Part shown: one piece after another, positions 5,366 through 5,402 of the stretch
Layout of the letters: every line of letters begins with the position of its first letter
Position numbering within the stretch: the stretch's first letter is position 1
Origin: Bacillota bacterium
Lineage (GTDB): Bacteria > Bacillota_I > Bacilli_A > RFN20 > CAG-826
Assembly: GCA_026387995.1 (NCBI GenBank)
Contig: JAPLKQ010000166.1
Location: 1 to 5,402 of the forward strand
DNA: 5,402 nt
Direction of reading: 5' to 3'
Notes under the pieces: generated by a model
Told to the model about the DNA's origin: nothing
Databases searched by the model: none
What the model saw: the letters and a program-made list of their open reading frames with translations, nothing else
Position numbers and translations under genes: made by a program

Positions 5366-5402
5366 ATGAACTATTTCTGGAGAAAAAACTTAGCGACCGT
5401 CG
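5366..5402 (+). CDS. Start of an unidentified gene (cut by window end)
   Basis: ATG 5366 opens 12 codons (MNYFWRKNLATV) that run off the window. GTGGTGA at 5352-5358 can serve as ribosome site, and the extended -10 box at 5319-5327 lies at a sensible distance upstream. The basic, aromatic start would suit a membrane or exported protein, but too little is visible to name a function. Confidence 0.55.
   Translation, partial: MNYFWRKNLATV

Noticed and set aside
1..5402. Genetic code 4 (TGA as Trp), as in Mycoplasma
   Set aside because: All tryptophans in the recognised proteins are TGG, and none of the intact genes needs an internal TGA read as Trp. The metallophosphoesterase TGA is followed by TAA, so it does not test the point alone.
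1..5402. CRISPR arrays, insertion sequences, phage or toxin-antitoxin genes
   Set aside because: No regularly spaced repeats, transposase-like frames or terminal inverted repeats are seen; the only tandem repeat is the 19-bp pair.

Overview
The window looks like chromosomal DNA of a low-to-moderate G+C Gram-positive relative (Bacillota or the Mycoplasmatota/Mollicutes side). The signs are Bacillus-like Shine-Dalgarno sites (AGAAGGTGAT before one gene), consensus sigma-A type -10 boxes (TATAAT several times, often with the extended TGn), tRNA genes that encode their own CCA ends, and a loose string of same-strand genes. All tryptophans in the likely proteins are TGG, and TGA is read here as a stop, so genetic code 11 fits. 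No phage, IS or CRISPR hallmark is seen. The species cannot be fixed from the sequence alone.

Layout, all on the + strand. (1) 1-603: the C-terminal part of a MATE-family multidrug/cation efflux transporter, cut by the window edge. (2) 623-946: a compact tRNA unit with its own promoter, tRNA-Val(CAC), tRNA-Thr(TGT), tRNA-Leu(TAG) and a Rho-independent terminator. (3) 967-2289: a membrane GGDEF protein (probable diguanylate cyclase) with its own promoter. Its reading frame is broken by a perfect 19-bp tandem duplication inside the catalytic domain. (4) 2291-3342: a 9-bp perfect palindrome, a TATAAT box and a membrane-anchored alpha/beta hydrolase with a full Ser-Asp-His set. (5) 3385-4213: promoter candidates and a ZIP-family (GufA/ZIP11-like) metal transporter. 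(6) 4218-4426: remains of a rhodanese, with the active-site loop kept but the N-terminal half lost and a frameshift. (7) 4433-5314: a membrane-anchored calcineurin-like metallophosphoesterase. (8) 5319-5402: an extended -10 promoter and the first 12 codons of another gene.

Apart from the tRNA unit, most genes seem to be transcribed separately: promoter-like boxes lie before the GGDEF gene, the hydrolase, the ZIP gene and the last gene. The metallophosphoesterase has no visible promoter of its own and may be read through from the ZIP gene. No single pathway ties the genes together. The shared theme is the cell envelope: efflux, metal transport, membrane-tethered signalling and hydrolytic enzymes.

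The most interesting point is the 19-bp duplication at 2035-2072. Removing one copy restores a complete 409-residue GGDEF protein, so the allele is either a very recent knock-out or a reversible on/off switch for c-di-GMP synthesis. I see no clearly novel multi-gene system in the window.
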